Below, piece after piece: positions 44,301-52,192 of a stretch of 64,000 nucleotides of DNA. Position 1 is the stretch's first letter. The number at the start of each line of letters is the position of its first letter. The position numbers and the translations under genes are program-made. The notes under the pieces were generated by a model. The model saw only the letters and a program-made list of their open reading frames with translations. It made no database searches and was not told the DNA's origin. Source of the DNA: CAXRDE01 sp964229355 (GTDB taxonomy: Bacteria; Cyanobacteriota; Sericytochromatia; UBA7694); assembly GCA_964229355.1 (NCBI GenBank), contig CAXRDE010000022.1, positions 1-64,000 on the forward strand, in the 5' to 3' direction.

Positions 44301-44881
44301 CTGAATATCAACAGATCTATGAGGCCAGCTCAAGCACTTCAAGCAGCAGTGCTATCGGCACCTATAACAATACAGGTCAAAGACCGCCGCTGGGTGTGGT
44401 CGCTGATTTTTTTATTCGAGCCAGCCAAAATGCCAACACCACAGACAACGCTCTGGTGTTTCAGACAGGCATTGAAGAGGGACAAACATATCGGGTGGGG
44501 ATTGCTGATTTGACGGCCAGCGCTCTGGGCATTGAATCTTTAAATTTGGTGGGTGCAGACGATCAAAGTTCGCGTCAGCAAGGAAATGCAGTGTTGCAAT
44601 TGGTGGATCAGGCCCTGGAAAAAGCCCTGGGTGTTCTGGCGGGGTTGGGCAGTGACCAACAAATTCTGGGTTTTCAGGCAAATAGTCTGGCTTATCAGAA
44701 AGAAACGATGAGCGCCTATTTATCGGATCTACAAGACGCAGATATTTCTGTGGAAATTGGCAATTTGACACGCTCACAAATTAATCTTCAAGCAGCCAGC
44801 TTTGCTTTGTCTGAAAATCGGAGGGTACAGGCCGGTGTCCTGGGCTCTTTGTTGGGAGATATCCGTTTGCTCAATTATTGA
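41378..44881 (+). CDS. Giant flagellin (1167 residues)
   Basis: The N-terminal 140 residues are a flagellin D0/D1 arm (LNIDKTLERLSTGLRLNRAADDPSDFFLAKK, positions about 25-55, and NTRFNGRTLLDG). The last 90 residues are the matching C-terminal arm (DLQDADISVEIGNLTRSQINLQAASFAL). Between them lies about 930 residues of Ser/Thr/Asn-rich surface domain, with several Flagellin-IN-like units (for example TIQDIVDDINAYASTTGADVSASFD). Most flagellins have 250-500 residues. I start at ATG 41378; a longer frame upstream only adds a hydrophobic stretch without support. The second flagellin gene follows after 81 bp. Compared with it, this protein carries an extra duplicated block (about 43070-43505). No other flagellar gene is near. 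Confidence 0.9.
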   Translation: MFVEGIGSNFGFSDRSIQRAAQQSQLNIDKTLERLSTGLRLNRAADDPSDFFLAKKTESRLLSQNQAAANTRAGSLLLASAEGGVQSILEGLNRIRTLALESLNDTNSSSERNSLQEELKKIVAFIDEKARNTRFNGRTLLDGSAAGVRFAQPATAQAVVNRQVVDSTQGSGPFVRDFSLSQTDISQNTNLTFRLFDTGEPNNIGLEISSSTLGVITVTNDYAAFPKTYDIPVDSSGALLQVTLADLGVSNTGPLTLNEYQNTTLQELIDDRRIAPVSFGGLNLTLGGVTYNGVVNVQPNQTLEDVVSGLNGLAVSTGTLSASFDPGTSRISVSYQNQSTVSASTSTLYTPAVPTAAGGPFVSFAAMGTPGEGPAYRDINPFLPGTPFAKNALPPGQFFPTVPASLDTTLDFSGTDASILSALGLSSVVDSGIVTDYTATYSGVTVATGNPSEYVNRTQVSISTVSSENEVSGTDTGLTSADANTALGVLGIAKVDVTPFGAGDFSLDFGSNGIYTFAGFDPVVHTIQDIVDDINAYASTTGADVSASFDANSNELLIQNTPLPKVDNPGFVPGGEFFINFGFNGVFNSAVFLGGFDPTTQTIDDVVQAINDFGIFNSVAVSASYDETTDRLTLRNQVPLGLGLNQIVIGGTNGAAFRDFFNVNSDFGGLLGSVTVTSTSDIDNSDVTGAYDITAADVTGTPLADLSRSTGNNQILFGGPNGANIQSFFKITDVPDSGTAVSQSAASSQDISSQAIDPALDVTLADVSSSTLEELFTPKVTFPGGTVPSGALVLNGQTLINIDVYTTLNDIVNAIQGASGPNHQTYTADFDSTVAGGLFIGVRDTENLSAPTSTVAADPSGANPQMNGNQLTLDSAAFIAEQAPLSYNSGTPLGSGSGPAEQLTFQSTPLSSQYQVNAPNAAGANISGIQFSGSNLAAVLGLQNQNSGPATLVAGSDQYRGTITYNGANTYQLLAEYQQIYEASSSTSSSSAIGTYNNTGQRPPLGVVADFFIRASQNANTTDNALVFQTGIEEGQTYRVGIADLTASALGIESLNLVGADDQSSRQQGNAVLQLVDQALEKALGVLAGLGSDQQILGFQANSLAYQKETMSAYLSDLQDADISVEIGNLTRSQINLQAASFALSENRRVQAGVLGSLLGDIRLLNY
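43070..43505 (+). repeat. Duplicated IN-type unit inside the first flagellin
   Basis: The unit at about 42888-43062 (DFGSNGIYTFAGFDP...IQDIVDDIN...VSASFD) is repeated in diverged form at about 43108-43293 (NFGFNGVFNSAVF...IDDVVQAIN...VSASYD). NQIVIGGTNG (about 43312) is repeated as NQILFGGPNG (about 43513). The paralogue at 44963-48049 has one copy of each. The insertion explains the 139-residue length difference. Confidence 0.75.
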
Positions 44882-44962
44882 CTTTTTTGCACCCCTTTTG
44901 AAATAATGATTAAATAAAATAGGGGCAAGCATTTTTTCTGTTGGTGCAGAAAGAGTAAGCCT

Positions 44963-47900
44963 ATGCCATCCTCCAACTTTTCCCTGGGTTTTAATCCGGT
45001 TTCCGCTCGTTTACAACGGCAATTTCAATCTCATCAGGTCGATATCAACCAAACCCTTGAACGCCTGTCCTCGGGTTTACGGGTTAACCGAACGGCTGAT
45101 GATCCTGCGGGAATTACGGTGGCAAAAAAATTAGAAACCCGCCTGTTGAGTCAGGGACAAGCTGTCCAAAATCTGCGAGAAGGGGCTTTGTTGACGGCCA
45201 CTGCTGCTGAGGGGGCCCAGCAGGTGCTGGAAAGCCTCAAGTCGATTCGCTCCCTCACTTTAGCAAGTTTAAGTGATACCACCTCGTCCGCAGATCGCGA
45301 AACCTTGCAAAAGAACTTGAAAAACCTGGTGCAGGCCGTGGACCAGGTGGCACGCTCCACATCCTTTAATAGCCGTAAGTTGCTTGATGGCAGCGCTGCG
45401 GCATCGGTCTTGTTTCGCCCCGCCGAAAGTGAAATTTTATTTAACCGCACCGTGACAGATACGTCCACAGGAACAGCCGCTGAAGTTTCTTTTATTGAAA
45501 ATATTGTGCGTACGGACCCTGAGGTTTCTCGTGATAGCGTGATCTCTTTTCGTCTCTTTGACAGTGGTTCAGACTTTGCTGCGGGCCTTGAAATTTATTC
45601 TTCGGAGCTGGGGCTCATTACGGTGACCGACAATTATCTGGCCTTTCCTAACACGTATAACTTGCCCACGGAAAGTTTATCCGGGGGTCCTGTGGTCCGT
45701 GTGTCCCTGGCTGATCTCGGTTATAATCAACCCGATCCGCTTACCCTGAACGAATACCAGAACGTGAGTTTGCAGGCTCTGGTGGATGACCGGCGCATTT
45801 TGCCCGTAAGTTATGGCGCCCTGAATGTTACCCTGGGAGGGGTTTCCTACAATGGCATTTTTAACGTGCAGCCCACGAGTACTCTAGAAGATGTGGTCAA
45901 CGGCATTAATGGTGCGACGGTAGGGAGTGGAACACTCACCGCTGCTTATGATCCCGCTACACAGCGCGTTACTGTGGGCTACACCAATCAACGCACCCTG
46001 GTGGAACAAACGGACACGGCCTATACTCCCACGGTTCCTTTGGCTGCTGGGGGACCTGTAGCTAGCTTTGCTGCCCTGGGGGTGCCTGCGGAGGGGCCTG
46101 CCTACCGCAATCCCGACGCCTTCTTACCCACAAGTCCGTTTAGCAAAAATAGTCCACCCCCGGGCACGGTCTTCCCGAGTGCTCCGGCCAACTTAAATAC
46201 GGCTTTGAGTTTTACGGGAAGTCACGCATCAATTTTGAGTGTTTTTGGCTTAAGTAACCTTGGGGACTCAGGGCTCATTACGGATTATACGGCCACCTAT
46301 ACCGGTGTGACGGTGGCCACCGGGAACCCCAGTGAATTTGTGAATCGCACCCAGGTGAGGGTGACGTCGGTCAGCAGTGAAAACCGCGTCAATGGTCTGG
46401 ATACTGGCTTAAGCGCAACGGATGGAAATACCCGTCTGGAAGTCTTAAGCACCGCCCAGGTGGACTTAACCCCCTTTGGTAGCGGTGATTTTAGCATTGA
46501 CTTTGGTGAAAATGGTCAATACACTTTTGCAGGATTTGATCCTGCAGTGCATTCGATTCAGGATATTGTTGATGATATCAATGCCTATGCCACCACACAA
46601 AGCGTGGCGGTAAGCGCCAGTTTTGACGCCGGTAGTAATCAATTGACGCTAACCAATACGCCCAGTACCCCCACCGGCAATAATCAAATCGTGTTTACCG
46701 GGGCCAACGGGCTCAACATTCAGCAATTTTTTCGCGTGTCCGATCAAACCGATGACGGCACAGGTAATTCGCAAGTGCTTACGTCTGCAGGGGATATTTC
46801 TTCACAGGCTTTAGATGCTTCGCTGGATATCTCGGCAGCAGATGTGACAGATAAAACCCTGGAAGCACTGATGACAGCACGACTGGGAGAGGTGTCAGGG
46901 GCTTTACGCATCAACGGACAGACCGTTATCAATGTGGGTAATACGACGACTTTAAATCAAATTGTAGCGGCGATTAACGGTTTTTCTGCCAGCAATAACC
47001 GAGATTATACCGCTTCTTTTGATATGGAAGTTGCCGGAGGCCTCTCTATTTTTTTACGAGATGTTGAAAGTGTGGCAGCCCCGTCTTCTCCAGCTCCTGC
47101 AGACCCCAACGGCCTGATCCCACTGGTCAATGGAAATCAAATTACCCTGGATTCTTCTGCTTTTATTGCTGAAGAAGCCCCTTTGAGTTATAACGGAGGA
47201 ACGCCTTTAGGTTCGGGCAGCGGGCCCGCAGAGCAGTTAAGTTTTCAGAGCACCCTGCTTTCACCCCAATATAATGTTAATGCCCCAGATCCCAGTACTG
47301 CAGACATTAGCAGTATTTTGTTTTCAGGTTCAAATATTGCTCGGGTAATGCATTTGCAAGATGCCGTTACCGGAACCCCCAATGCAGTGGCTGGTGCTGA
47401 TCGTTTTCGTGGAGAGATTACCGCCACAGGAAGCAATAGCTATACTTTATCGGCAGCATACCAGCGAGATCTTTCAGCCACCTCAAGTACCACCAGCACC
47501 CGGAGCATTGGCTATGAGACGCCTGTGGGGCAGCAACCTGAGTTTGGGGTGGTGGGTGAAATTTTTGTACGGGCCAATCGGCCTTTTGTGGCGCAGGACA
47601 ATGCACTGGGCATTCAACAGGGCATTGACGAAGGCCAGAGCTACCGCCTGGGGATTCAGAACCTAACGGCTTCAGCTTTGCGTTTAGAAACCCTGCGTTT
47701 TGTGGGTTCAAATGCCGAGCAAACCCGTTTGCTGGGCTTAGAAACCCTCAAGGTGGTCGATGAGGCTATTGATACCGCCCTGCAGACGCTGGCGGAGCTT
47801 GGTGCTCAACAACGGGTCATTGAACAAGGCTTAGCAGGGGCAGCTCTGCAACAAGAAGGGCTTCAGCAAGCATTGTCTAATGCCCAGGACGCCGATTTGC

Positions 47901-48049
47901 CTGCGGAAATCGCTGGCTTAACCCGTGCTCAAATTAATGTACAGGCGGCCAGCTTTGCCCTTGCGGAGCAGCAGCAGTTTCAGCAGCGTACGCTGGAGCG
48001 CTTGCTCAGTAATCAGCTGCTCGGCGATATTCGCTTGCGAGATCTTTAA
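44963..48049 (+). CDS. Giant flagellin, tandem paralogue (1028 residues)
   Basis: The layout is that of the upstream flagellin: an N-terminal D0/D1 arm (VDINQTLERLSSGLRVNRTADDPAG), a long variable middle, and a C-terminal arm (NAQDADLPAEIAGLTRAQINVQAAS). The two proteins are clearly related along their whole length, with shared phrases such as PLTLNEYQN, EDVVNGINGA and EQLSFQSTLLSPQYNVNAPD. This copy lacks the extra block. It starts 81 bp after the first with GAAAGAG upstream of the ATG. Its stop shares TTAA with the stop of the convergent hydrolase gene. It may be a minor or alternative filament protein. Confidence 0.9.
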   Translation: MPSSNFSLGFNPVSARLQRQFQSHQVDINQTLERLSSGLRVNRTADDPAGITVAKKLETRLLSQGQAVQNLREGALLTATAAEGAQQVLESLKSIRSLTLASLSDTTSSADRETLQKNLKNLVQAVDQVARSTSFNSRKLLDGSAAASVLFRPAESEILFNRTVTDTSTGTAAEVSFIENIVRTDPEVSRDSVISFRLFDSGSDFAAGLEIYSSELGLITVTDNYLAFPNTYNLPTESLSGGPVVRVSLADLGYNQPDPLTLNEYQNVSLQALVDDRRILPVSYGALNVTLGGVSYNGIFNVQPTSTLEDVVNGINGATVGSGTLTAAYDPATQRVTVGYTNQRTLVEQTDTAYTPTVPLAAGGPVASFAALGVPAEGPAYRNPDAFLPTSPFSKNSPPPGTVFPSAPANLNTALSFTGSHASILSVFGLSNLGDSGLITDYTATYTGVTVATGNPSEFVNRTQVRVTSVSSENRVNGLDTGLSATDGNTRLEVLSTAQVDLTPFGSGDFSIDFGENGQYTFAGFDPAVHSIQDIVDDINAYATTQSVAVSASFDAGSNQLTLTNTPSTPTGNNQIVFTGANGLNIQQFFRVSDQTDDGTGNSQVLTSAGDISSQALDASLDISAADVTDKTLEALMTARLGEVSGALRINGQTVINVGNTTTLNQIVAAINGFSASNNRDYTASFDMEVAGGLSIFLRDVESVAAPSSPAPADPNGLIPLVNGNQITLDSSAFIAEEAPLSYNGGTPLGSGSGPAEQLSFQSTLLSPQYNVNAPDPSTADISSILFSGSNIARVMHLQDAVTGTPNAVAGADRFRGEITATGSNSYTLSAAYQRDLSATSSTTSTRSIGYETPVGQQPEFGVVGEIFVRANRPFVAQDNALGIQQGIDEGQSYRLGIQNLTASALRLETLRFVGSNAEQTRLLGLETLKVVDEAIDTALQTLAELGAQQRVIEQGLAGAALQQEGLQQALSNAQDADLPAEIAGLTRAQINVQAASFALAEQQQFQQRTLERLLSNQLLGDIRLRDL

Positions 48050-48762
48050 GGGGACTTGAGCGCTTGTTCTAAAAATTCGAGCAGAATCTGTGCTGTTTCC
48101 GTTTGCTGTGCTATTGCAGAAAGCGTCGCCTGCCCGTCTTTGTCCTGCGGGCCATAATCCCCAAACTGTGCGTGATTGCCCCCCTCAATGACATGATAGC
48201 GGGTGTCAGGGGGTAGGAGCATTTTGTTTTGCTCGATTTCGGCCGGGGTAGCCAGACCGTCGTTACTGGCTGAAAGAGAGATTACGGGGAGAGATTGGGC
48301 TGACAGATCGTCTGCGGCGGCGGGATATGCCGCCAGCAAAAAGAGGCCCTGGTAACCTCCGTTTTTTGCCGCTTTTGCGGCCATGGCACCTCCCAGTGAA
48401 TGGCCGCCAATCCACCAGGTGGTGAAGTGCGGGTATTGTTGTTTTAAGGACTGATCTGCATCTGCCCTGAAAACCGCAAGGTCCAGAGGCATCTTCGCCA
48501 CCAGTATAGTCCGACAGGGGGTTGCCAGACGGGCCGCCAGGGGAATATACGCTGCGGGATGGACCAGACCCCCAGGGTAAAAAATAAGCCCTTCCTGTGC
48601 ATCCCCTTCACACTTCGGTGCCGTGGCTTTGACACTGAAGTGGTCAGATTGCTCTACGAAGGAAGTGTTGGTGGGCAGTTCCCAAAGAGCAAAGCGAGGG
48701 GGTGCGCTGCAGGCGCTCAGTAAGATCAAACTGGCACACCATAAGTGTTTAAGCTTGATCAA
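48046..48762 (-). CDS. Exported alpha/beta-hydrolase lipoprotein
   Basis: I start at TTG 48762, which gives a signal peptide with lipobox LSAC (Cys18) and GGA about 9 nt upstream; this start overlaps the preceding gene by 14 bp. The mature part is an alpha/beta-hydrolase: oxyanion region YPGG, nucleophile in GGHSLGGAMA, acid near ASNDGLATP and the catalytic His in GGNHAQFGDYG. It is probably an esterase or lipase-like enzyme anchored in the envelope; the substrate is unknown. The 239-residue protein is co-transcribed with the helical protein upstream. Stops overlap those of the second flagellin in TTAA. Confidence 0.78.
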   Translation of the reverse strand: MIKLKHLWCASLILLSACSAPPRFALWELPTNTSFVEQSDHFSVKATAPKCEGDAQEGLIFYPGGLVHPAAYIPLAARLATPCRTILVAKMPLDLAVFRADADQSLKQQYPHFTTWWIGGHSLGGAMAAKAAKNGGYQGLFLLAAYPAAADDLSAQSLPVISLSASNDGLATPAEIEQNKMLLPPDTRYHVIEGGNHAQFGDYGPQDKDGQATLSAIAQQTETAQILLEFLEQALKSP

Positions 48763-49564
48763 GGTATTGTTCCAATTGTTTGAGAAAGGCTTCCGTATGC
48801 TTTTGGGTGCGGCGCAGGGTATCCAACTCGAAATGATCAAAGTTTTCTTCTAAGGTGCGGATTTGGTGTAAAAGAGCACCCGGTACGCCCTTGAGTAAAT
48901 TGTCTTTGTAATTGGGGTTTTTTTGCTTTTGAATCACGCGGCCCAGTTCACGGGTACTCATATCGATGACATTTTTGTATTCGTTTTCATGGACCGGAAA
49001 ACGCCGGGTCATAATGTCTTTGCGTTCGTCATGGTTCAGCTGAGCCAACATCATCATCTTGGTAGTGCCCAACGGCTCAAACTCTTTGATTTCTTGTTGA
49101 GACATATAGGCAATGCGTTTGAGACGGGTTAAATAAGAGTACTCCATCTCATTGAAATAGTTGATGGCGTAGTCCTTAAAGCTGCGGTAGCCTAGCGCAT
49201 AGTAAAGTTTTTTTTCTTCTAAGTAGCGTAAATAAAAGGCCACGAGGGTATTTTTTTTGACCAAATCACTGGTCATTTCGCGAATTTCAAAAGAAAGTCC
49301 CAGAGCATCTCGCTGTTTACGTTCTAAAAACTGACCAAACATGGTTTTGGCCTGCTCGGGAATTTGAACCCTGTGGAGCGTGGGCAATGCCTGATCGATC
49401 ATGGCGCGGTGACGGCGCAGGATTTCAGGAATTCGTTTTTTGACTTCGCGGTAGGTATACAAAACCGAGGGCTGGTCTGGCATGGCCAGAGCCGCAGGAT
49501 CCATAAAGGCCAGTTGTTGGCTTTCGTTGGGGTGAGATTCTGAATTCAGAGGTTGTGCGCACAT
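48749..49564 (-). CDS. Helical protein of unknown function with a ParB-like HTH resemblance
   Basis: The 271-residue protein is helical and charged, with no signal peptide or membrane helix. A stretch (about 120-185; YYALGYRSFKDYAINYFNE then LTRLKRIAYMSQQ) resembles the helix-turn-helix region of some plasmid and phage DNA-binding proteins that read LGYxSFxEY...LGLSRRTAYRLIRAAE. The match is weak and by eye only. The C-terminus is a likely coiled coil (FELDTLRRTQKHTEAFLKQLEQYL). It overlaps the start of the lipoprotein hydrolase gene by 14 bp. DNA binding is a guess. Confidence 0.5.
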   Translation of the reverse strand: MCAQPLNSESHPNESQQLAFMDPAALAMPDQPSVLYTYREVKKRIPEILRRHRAMIDQALPTLHRVQIPEQAKTMFGQFLERKQRDALGLSFEIREMTSDLVKKNTLVAFYLRYLEEKKLYYALGYRSFKDYAINYFNEMEYSYLTRLKRIAYMSQQEIKEFEPLGTTKMMMLAQLNHDERKDIMTRRFPVHENEYKNVIDMSTRELGRVIQKQKNPNYKDNLLKGVPGALLHQIRTLEENFDHFELDTLRRTQKHTEAFLKQLEQYLDQA

Positions 49565-49600
49565 AGGCTTATTCTATCAGAAAACAAGTCGCTGTGCCGC

Positions 49601-51313
49601 CTAGGCTGCGTCCTTTGCCGTGATGGATTCTAAAATAAAGGGGGCCTCCTGTGGGAACAGCTGCGCGGCATAGGTCAAAATAGCGTACCAACTGAATCCC
49701 ATGAGCATACAGAGGGTGCTATTCAAGAGCAGCAGAGGCGTGCTGAACCACGCATGCAGGAGTAAAGGCAGACTGATGATTCCAGACAAGACCATTAAGA
49801 CCTGAAAGCTAAGCAAAATAGGGGTTCCATTGTTTTGTTTGTAATGGCTTTTATTGAGATTCATGGGGCCAGGCGTACGGATGGACAAGAGGTTGCCCAG
49901 GCTAAGTACGCCAAAAAGCAGGCTTAAAAAGCTTAGCCAACCGGTTTGAAAGAGGGCGTGGGATTGAGGGTAGAGGCAGAGAAAAATACCGCTAATCAGA
50001 CTGAATTGGGCACAAGCGAAAAGTCCTAAGGCCAGATTTTTGCCCAAAAATATAGCTCGGGGGTCGGCACCTGAAAGAATATAATGTTTAAAGCCTTCTC
50101 CTTCTGGGCCAAAGACATTAATGTACAAATACACAGAGGTTAAGAACAAATAACCGATGATGCTAAGCAAATAAGAAAAAGAAGGTCCTCCGGCTTGTGC
50201 TCCCAGCCCTGCACCCCGTAATAAAATAACCATAAGGGGCGTGAGAAAAAAAGCAAGTTTGCCCAGCAAACTCCGGAAATATGTGTGCAAATCTTTGAGG
50301 GCCACGGCCTGAATGACAGGGGGGAGAGGCAGGTGGAGGTTTAGGTTGTTTTTTCGCTTGTAGGGCCCTGTAATTGGCGTCTCAGGCTCTTGTAAAAGAC
50401 CCTTTAAAAGCTTCCAGCTTCCCTGATAAATTAAGAAGCTCCACAAACCCAGGCTTGCAAGTTGCTGGATCCACACCAGGTATTGGTGTTCATAGAGAGC
50501 CCACAGCCCTTGCACAAAGATCCCCGGCGGAGAAAAATACAGCAGGGCATTCAGACCGGTCTCGATGACGCGCCAAAAAGGCTGGCTATACAGCAGCATG
50601 TCGGGAGAAAGGTTTATTGGCGCAGAGCGCAATTTTTCCTGGGTCAACTGTTCTGCCACAAAGGCCGGTGCAAAAGACGCAAAAATAACCACGAACAATA
50701 AAATCAGGCTGAGAAGCTCTTTCCAGTAACGGCTTTGAAACAGCCTCAGCATCATATCCTGCAAGAGTCGGTTCCCTAAGGTGTGAACCATCGCCCAGAG
50801 CCCCAGAAGAGGCACCAGAGCCAGGCGGTTTACCAAAGTGGCCTCAGGCCAATAGGCACTGCTCCAAAGTACAGCCAAACCCAGCGGATAAAAAAATAAA
50901 CTCCAGGGCTCAAAAAAGGCGAGTAAGCAATGGTAACGGTGCAAGGTTTTTACACCCATGGGAAAGGGTAAAAGCTTGCGTAAATCCAGGCTGAGGTTTT
51001 CATTTTTCATCAGAAAGAGGAGGGGAGACAGGGTCCACATAAATCCCAGAATGCCAAAGGCGAAAATCCAGAGCCAGCGCAACAAAAGATCGGGAGCTGT
51101 TTGGAGGGTCTCCATACCCGGTAAGGCGATCACAAAACCCACCCCCACGGCCAGAAGCAGTGAAAAAAGAGTGCTAAACCCGTGAGACAGTAAGCTGCTC
51201 CAACGGGATAGCTGATGTTGCTTTTGCCAGGCCCGTACCATTAAGTACTGTTGTAAACGCAAAAGGGCACCCAATTGTTGAGAGCGTAATTGATGATCTT
51301 TGAGGGGCTTCAT
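49601..51313 (-). CDS. ABC-2 type transporter permease
   Basis: The 570-residue protein has about 12 hydrophobic segments in two halves, the layout of large ABC-2 export permeases. I choose ATG 51313, which overlaps the ATPase stop as ATGA; an ATG 18 bp upstream is possible. Together with the ATPase encoded just before, it should form an exporter. The substrate is not visible from sequence; drugs, lipids or peptides are all possible. No accessory membrane-fusion protein is encoded nearby. Confidence 0.8.
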   Translation of the reverse strand: MKPLKDHQLRSQQLGALLRLQQYLMVRAWQKQHQLSRWSSLLSHGFSTLFSLLLAVGVGFVIALPGMETLQTAPDLLLRWLWIFAFGILGFMWTLSPLLFLMKNENLSLDLRKLLPFPMGVKTLHRYHCLLAFFEPWSLFFYPLGLAVLWSSAYWPEATLVNRLALVPLLGLWAMVHTLGNRLLQDMMLRLFQSRYWKELLSLILLFVVIFASFAPAFVAEQLTQEKLRSAPINLSPDMLLYSQPFWRVIETGLNALLYFSPPGIFVQGLWALYEHQYLVWIQQLASLGLWSFLIYQGSWKLLKGLLQEPETPITGPYKRKNNLNLHLPLPPVIQAVALKDLHTYFRSLLGKLAFFLTPLMVILLRGAGLGAQAGGPSFSYLLSIIGYLFLTSVYLYINVFGPEGEGFKHYILSGADPRAIFLGKNLALGLFACAQFSLISGIFLCLYPQSHALFQTGWLSFLSLLFGVLSLGNLLSIRTPGPMNLNKSHYKQNNGTPILLSFQVLMVLSGIISLPLLLHAWFSTPLLLLNSTLCMLMGFSWYAILTYAAQLFPQEAPFILESITAKDAA

Positions 51314-52092
51314 GGAGCTTCTGTTAACCACGATAAAGGACTGTGTAAGGGCTCTTGTCCCATATGCTTTAGAAAGTGACTTTCTAAGGAGCCTTTGCTA
51401 AGCCAGGTCTCAATAGGCGCGCTGGCAATGAGTTCACCCTGTTGAATCATGGCCACATGGTCGCAAAGTTTTTCGACAATGTCTAAAATATGCGAAGTTA
51501 AAAAAATGGTCATGCCTTTTTGAGTCAGGGTTTTGAGAAGCTGTTGCAAAGCCTTTGCCGAGACCACATCAAGCCCTTCAAAGGGTTCATCTAAAAAGAG
51601 CAGGCGGGGTTGATGCATTAAGGCTGCCGCCAGGGCTATTTTTTTACGCATACCATGGGAGTAATCGGCCAGGGCCTGGTGCTGCTTGTCCTCTAAACGC
51701 ATAAAATGAAGGATTTCCTCGCTGCGGGTGGTAATGTCCGCTTTGGCTACTCCATACATGGTTGCCGAAAAATGAAGATATTCCCGTGCACTGAGTTGTT
51801 CAAACAAATGGAGTTTTTCGGGGACCACACCGATTTTGCGCTTAAGGGCTACGGCCTGGGGATGAAAGTTTTCGCCAAAAATGCGTACGCTTCCAGCGGA
51901 GGGCGTGAGCAAACCCGTAAGCATTTTAATGGTGGTAGACTTGCCTGCTCCGTTGGGGCCCAGAAAACCAAAAAAAGCGCCGGTGGGCACCGTTATATTC
52001 AGGTTTTTAACGGCTGTAAAGCGGCCAAAATGACGAGACAACGCGTGGGTTTCTAAAGCTGGTGGGGGGGGCATTGTATCCATGAGCTTCAT
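51310..52092 (-). CDS. ABC transporter ATP-binding protein (ABC-2 exporter type)
   Basis: All ABC ATPase motifs are present: Walker A GPNGAGKST, signature DYSHGMRKKIALA (a variant of LSGGQ), Walker B RLLFLDEPFEGLD and the switch His in FLTSH. The 260 residues and the sequence around LTGLLTPSAGSVRIFGENF place it in the DrrA/CcmA-like branch. It overlaps the permease start by 4 bp. The start ATG is at 52092; an in-frame ATG at 52083 is also possible. Confidence 0.9.
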   Translation of the reverse strand: MKLMDTMPPPPALETHALSRHFGRFTAVKNLNITVPTGAFFGFLGPNGAGKSTTIKMLTGLLTPSAGSVRIFGENFHPQAVALKRKIGVVPEKLHLFEQLSAREYLHFSATMYGVAKADITTRSEEILHFMRLEDKQHQALADYSHGMRKKIALAAALMHQPRLLFLDEPFEGLDVVSAKALQQLLKTLTQKGMTIFLTSHILDIVEKLCDHVAMIQQGELIASAPIETWLSKGSLESHFLKHMGQEPLHSPLSWLTEAP

Positions 52093-52192
52093 TATACCGG
52101 GTCTCTTCGGGGACGTGACGCGGGGCTTTCTTCTTTTTAGAAATTCGTTTAAAATAAGGGTAGCTTTTGCTTAAGTTAGGCATTTTTACCCC

